Origin: Albimonas sp051747505
Lineage (GTDB): Bacteria; Pseudomonadota; Alphaproteobacteria; Rhodobacterales; Rhodobacteraceae
Length of the DNA: 35,643 nucleotides
Reading direction: 5' to 3'
Assembly (NCBI GenBank): GCA_051747505.1
Contig: JBNJGE010000009.1
Coordinates: forward strand, 1-35,643
The position numbers and the translations under genes are program-made. Below the pieces are notes generated by a model that saw only the letters and a list, made by a program, of their open reading frames with translations, did not search any database and was not told where the DNA came from. Shown here in pieces: positions 33,123 through 35,643 of this stretch; the stretch's first letter is position 1, and each line of letters starts with the position of its first letter.

Positions 33123-33352
33123 TCAGGCGATCTCCAGCGCCGCCTTCCCCTCCCCGACATGCCGGCCTTCCGTCAGGGCGGGCTTGGTCACCGTCCCGGC
33201 GGCCGGCGCCTGCTCCGTCGCCTTCGCCATCAGCGAGAAATGCCAGGAAACCAGCCGCGCCGCCGGCGGCCCCGCCGCCGCCCGCTCGCCGCCCTGCGCG
33301 CGGGCAAGCTCCCGGCGCCGCCGGATCTCCTCGGCGCGGCCTCCCAGTTCAT
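33123..33352 (-). pseudogene. Decayed remnant resembling the N-terminus of an acyl-CoA carboxyltransferase
   Basis: Between the SDR stop and the ZIP gene, minus-strand translation gives MNWEAA (ATG at 33352) and, after a one-base shift, AEEIRRRRELARAQGGER. The composite MNWEAAAEEIRRRRELARAQGG looks like the opening of biotin-dependent acyl-CoA carboxylase beta subunits. The next part (AARLVSWHFSLMAKATEQ, then AGTVTKPALTEGRHVGEGKA to a TGA at 33123) is unrelated to that family and may be the tail of a different gene. The region is therefore probably a fusion scar or a degraded gene. Low certainty. Confidence 0.4.
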
Positions 33353-33395
33353 CGCCACGCTCGACCCCGTGGGGCCGGCCCCTGTCGGCCGAGCC

Positions 33396-34175
33396 TCAGC
33401 TCATCCGCATCCCGCCGGAGATGGCGATCGCCTGCCCGGTCATGCCGTCCGACTCCGGCGCGGCGAGATAGACGGCCAGATGCGCGATCTCCTCGGGCGC
33501 CAGCAGCCGCCCGATGGGCACGCGCGCCATCATCGCCGCCTTCAGCTGCTCGAAGTCCATTCCCAGGATATCCGCATGCGTCCTGAACTGGTCGATCATG
33601 TCCGTCTCCACGAAACCGGGGCAGACGGCGTTCACCGTGATGCCATCGCGCGCATGCTCCAGCGCCGCGCAGCGGGTCAGCCCCACCACCGCGTGCTTGG
33701 AGGCGTTGTAGGCCGCCTGATTGGCGCTCTCGTGCTTGCCGGCGGTGGAGGCGATGTTGACGATCTTGCCCCCGCCCGTGTCCTTCATGCGGCGCAGACC
33801 CGCCTGCATGCAGTGAAACACCCCGTAGGCGTTCACCTTCATCACCCGGTCGAAATCCTCCGGGCTGTAATCCACGAAACGCGCCGCCTTGTAGACGCCC
33901 GCGTTGTTGACCATCACGTCGAGGCCGCCCAAGGCCTCCACGCAGGCCGCCGCCATCGCCTCCGCCTGCTCGGGCTCGGAGACGTCCGCCGCATGCAGCG
34001 CCGCCTCAGCGCCCAGCGCCTCCACGCTCTCGCGCGTCTGCGCCAGCCCCTCCAGCGTCGTCGCGGTCAGGAACAGGCTCGCCCCCTCCCGCGCGAAGGC
34101 CTCGGCGATGGCCCGCCCGATCCCCCGGCTCGCCCCGGTGATGAGCGCGCGCTTGCCCTCGAGTCGTCCGGCCAT
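33396..34175 (-). CDS. Short-chain dehydrogenase/reductase (FabG-like)
   Basis: 259 residues. TGASRGIG (13-20), NNAG (90-93), catalytic S143 (NIASTAG), Y156/K160 (YNASK) and a C-terminal ISGGMRMS. It oxidises or reduces an alcohol/ketone pair with NAD(P)H. ATG at 34175 has the strong site GGGAGGACGATC, the same leader pattern as at 9167. It is divergent from the ABC transporter genes on the right and precedes the decayed carboxyltransferase-like remnant. Confidence 0.92.
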   Translation of the reverse strand: MAGRLEGKRALITGASRGIGRAIAEAFAREGASLFLTATTLEGLAQTRESVEALGAEAALHAADVSEPEQAEAMAAACVEALGGLDVMVNNAGVYKAARFVDYSPEDFDRVMKVNAYGVFHCMQAGLRRMKDTGGGKIVNIASTAGKHESANQAAYNASKHAVVGLTRCAALEHARDGITVNAVCPGFVETDMIDQFRTHADILGMDFEQLKAAMMARVPIGRLLAPEEIAHLAVYLAAPESDGMTGQAIAISGGMRMS

Positions 34176-34366
34176 GATCGTCCTCCCTTGCGCCGTTTCG
34201 TCGGCATCCTAGGCGCGAAGGGGCGGGGCGCGCCATCCTTCCGCGCCGCAGGGGCTTGCCCCCCGCCGCCCCTGCGGTCACCAATTCCCCTGCCGCCCCC
34301 GCCTCGGGCGGGGTGCACCACGGGCCGCGAGCCGCTAGAGATGGCCCGCCAACAGGGGAGATGACG

Positions 34367-35515
34367 ATGAAACTCGCAACACGCCTTGCCGCGGGCCTCG
34401 CGGCGTCCGCGCTGGCGCTGGCCGGCGCCGCCGCGGCGGCCGGCCCGGTCAAGGTGGGCATGATCACCACGCTCTCGGGCGGGGGCGCGAGCCTGGGCAT
34501 CGACGTACGCGACGGCTTCCAGCTCGCGCTCAAGATGGCCGGCGAGCACGAGGTCGAGCTGATCGTGGAGGACGACCAGCGCAAGCCGGACGTGGCCGTG
34601 CAGCTCGCCGACAAGATGATCCAGTCCGACCAGGTGGACGTGCTGACCGGCATCATCTGGTCGAACCTCGCCATGGCCGTGGTCCCGGCGGCCACCGCGC
34701 AGGGCAAGTTCTACCTCTCGCCCAACGCCGGCCCCTCGGCGCTCGCCGGCCGGCGCTGCCACGAGAACTACTTCAACGTCGCCTGGCAGAACGACAATCT
34801 GCACGAGGGCGCCGGCGCCTGGGCCAATGAGGCGGGCTACGCGAACAGCTTCATCCTCGCCCCCAACTACCCCGCGGGTCAGGACGCGCTGGCCGGCTAC
34901 AAGCGCTTCTACGAGGGCGGGCTGGCCGGCGAGGTCTACACCAAGCTCGGCCAGACCGACTACGCCGGCGAGATCGCCCAGATCCGCGACTCGGGCGCCG
35001 ACTCGGTGTTCTTCTTCCTGCCGGGCGGCATGGGCATCGCCTTCATGAAGCAGTACGCGCAGTCGGGCCTCGACATCCCGCTGATCGGCCCGGCCTTCTC
35101 TTTCGACCAGGGCATCCTGCAGGCCGTGGGCGAGGCCGCGCTGGGCGTGCGCAACACCTCCCAGTGGTCGAAGGACCTCGACAACGACGCGAACAAGGAA
35201 TTCGTCGCCGCCTTCCAGGAGGAGTACGGCCGCCTGCCCTCGCTCTACGCCAGCCAGGGCTACGACACCGCCAACCTTCTTCTTTCGGCGATGGAGAAGG
35301 CCGAGGTCTCCGACGCCGACGCCTTCCGCGCCGCGCTGATGGAGGCCGACTTCGCCTCCACCCGCGGCGAGTTCCGCTTCAACTCCAACCATCACCCCAT
35401 CCAGGACATCTATGTCCGCGAGGTGATCAAGGAGGGCGACGTCTACACCAACCGCATCGTCGGCGTCGCGCTGGAGGACCACGGCGACGCCTACGCCAAG
35501 GACTGCCCGCTCTGA
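34367..35515 (+). CDS. ABC transporter substrate-binding protein (branched-chain amino acid/aromatic acid type)
   Basis: 382 residues, periplasmic. The signal peptide MKLATRLAAGLAASALALAG is followed by AAAAAGPVKVG, with cleavage expected near the alanine run. The mature part has the type I periplasmic-binding pattern (VKVGMITTLSGGGASLGIDV). The family (LivJ-like) binds amino acids, aromatic acids or other small carboxylates, and in this context could bind a substrate of the catabolic genes. The ATG at 34367 was preferred over the ATG at 34361 because the GGGGAG site is then 6 bases away instead of touching the start. A strong hairpin separates it from the permease gene. Confidence 0.92.
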   Translation: MKLATRLAAGLAASALALAGAAAAAGPVKVGMITTLSGGGASLGIDVRDGFQLALKMAGEHEVELIVEDDQRKPDVAVQLADKMIQSDQVDVLTGIIWSNLAMAVVPAATAQGKFYLSPNAGPSALAGRRCHENYFNVAWQNDNLHEGAGAWANEAGYANSFILAPNYPAGQDALAGYKRFYEGGLAGEVYTKLGQTDYAGEIAQIRDSGADSVFFFLPGGMGIAFMKQYAQSGLDIPLIGPAFSFDQGILQAVGEAALGVRNTSQWSKDLDNDANKEFVAAFQEEYGRLPSLYASQGYDTANLLLSAMEKAEVSDADAFRAALMEADFASTRGEFRFNSNHHPIQDIYVREVIKEGDVYTNRIVGVALEDHGDAYAKDCPL

Positions 35516-35528
35516 GACGGGCCTGACC

Positions 35529-35554
35529 GGGGCGGGGCCGCGCGGCCCCGCCCC
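35529..35554 (+). terminator. Strong hairpin between binding-protein and permease genes
   Basis: GGGGCGGGGCC (35529-35539) pairs perfectly with GGCCCCGCCCC (35544-35554) around a GCGC loop, starting 13 bases after the binding-protein stop. No T-tract follows. In ABC operons such hairpins often protect the upstream mRNA so that binding protein exceeds permease; that role is inferred here. Confidence 0.6.
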
Positions 35555-35576
35555 CGCGACGGGGGGAGCCAACCGC

Positions 35577-35643
35577 GTGTCCGCCACGCTGCTGATCGAG
35601 CAGGTCCTGAACGGCCTGCAATACGGATTCATGCTGTTCCTGA
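35577..35643 (+). CDS. Branched-chain amino acid-type ABC permease, N-terminus (partial)
   Basis: GTG at 35577, with GGGGGGAGC upstream, opens a frame reading VSATLLIEQVLNGLQYGFML to the window edge. This is the characteristic N-terminus of LivH-type inner-membrane permeases. It follows the binding-protein gene after a 61-base gap with a hairpin, in the usual operon order. Only 22 codons are visible. Confidence 0.75.
   Translation, partial: MSATLLIEQVLNGLQYGFMLFL

Noticed and set aside
1..35643. CRISPR arrays, rRNA genes, riboswitches or a replication origin
   Set aside because: No regularly spaced repeats, rRNA signatures, recognised riboswitch cores or DnaA-box clusters were seen.

Overview
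The window is about 70% GC with strongly GC3-biased genes and mostly AGGAG-type ribosome sites. It looks like a chromosome segment of an alphaproteobacterium, probably Rhodobacterales-like; this assignment is inferred from composition and gene content. It has two parts. Bases 1 to about 1760 are the right-hand end of an integrated foreign element: AT-richer DNA, a YopX-family phage gene, a complete IS630-family insertion sequence, and a 45-nt 3' fragment of a tRNA-Lys(CTT) gene that marks the attachment site. From about 1793 onward the sequence is ordinary, densely packed host-type DNA.

The host part is dominated by catabolic genes for lipid-like, alicyclic or terpenoid carboxylic acids. A minus-strand run from about 9123 down to 1793 encodes an acyl-CoA ligase, an acyl-CoA dehydrogenase with Asp at the catalytic-base position (ACAD10/11-like), an SDR, a ThDP enzyme and a flavin monooxygenase. 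A second minus-strand unit (11556 to 9557) holds another CoA ligase and a YaiI/DUF188 protein. Divergent from it, a plus-strand operon (11768 to 15272) carries a CoA ligase, a thiolase and an SDR. A Baeyer-Villiger-type monooxygenase (15868-17460) is divergent from a TetR regulator (17601-18206), followed by a fourth CoA ligase (18289-19839). A P450 plus SCP-x-type thiolase operon (22387 to 19893) faces that ligase. The ligase and the P450 genes each have a near-identical 16-bp palindrome (CCRAACGNNCGTTTGG) upstream, which suggests one regulon, plausibly under the neighbouring TetR protein.

From 22460 to the end the content is more mixed: a phospholipase D/cardiolipin synthase, an EEP-family phosphodiesterase, a small PGPGW-like membrane protein, an NAD-binding epimerase-like protein, an erythromycin-esterase-family protein, a CocE/NonD-type hydrolase, a two-subunit molybdenum hydroxylase (isoquinoline 1-oxidoreductase type), a ZIP metal transporter, a decayed carboxyltransferase-like remnant, an SDR, and the start of a branched-chain-amino-acid-type ABC transporter that runs off the right edge.

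Putatively, the enzymes would work together as follows. Ligases activate carboxylic acids; the P450, flavin monooxygenases and Mo-hydroxylase introduce oxygen; the dehydrogenase, SDRs and thiolases carry out beta-oxidation-like steps; hydrolases open esters formed by Baeyer-Villiger oxidation. The substrate cannot be read from the sequence. Two genes carry apparent single-base frameshifts (near 2170 and 9080) and one lacks a standard start codon (ATA at 11556). These may be real mutations or base-calling errors.
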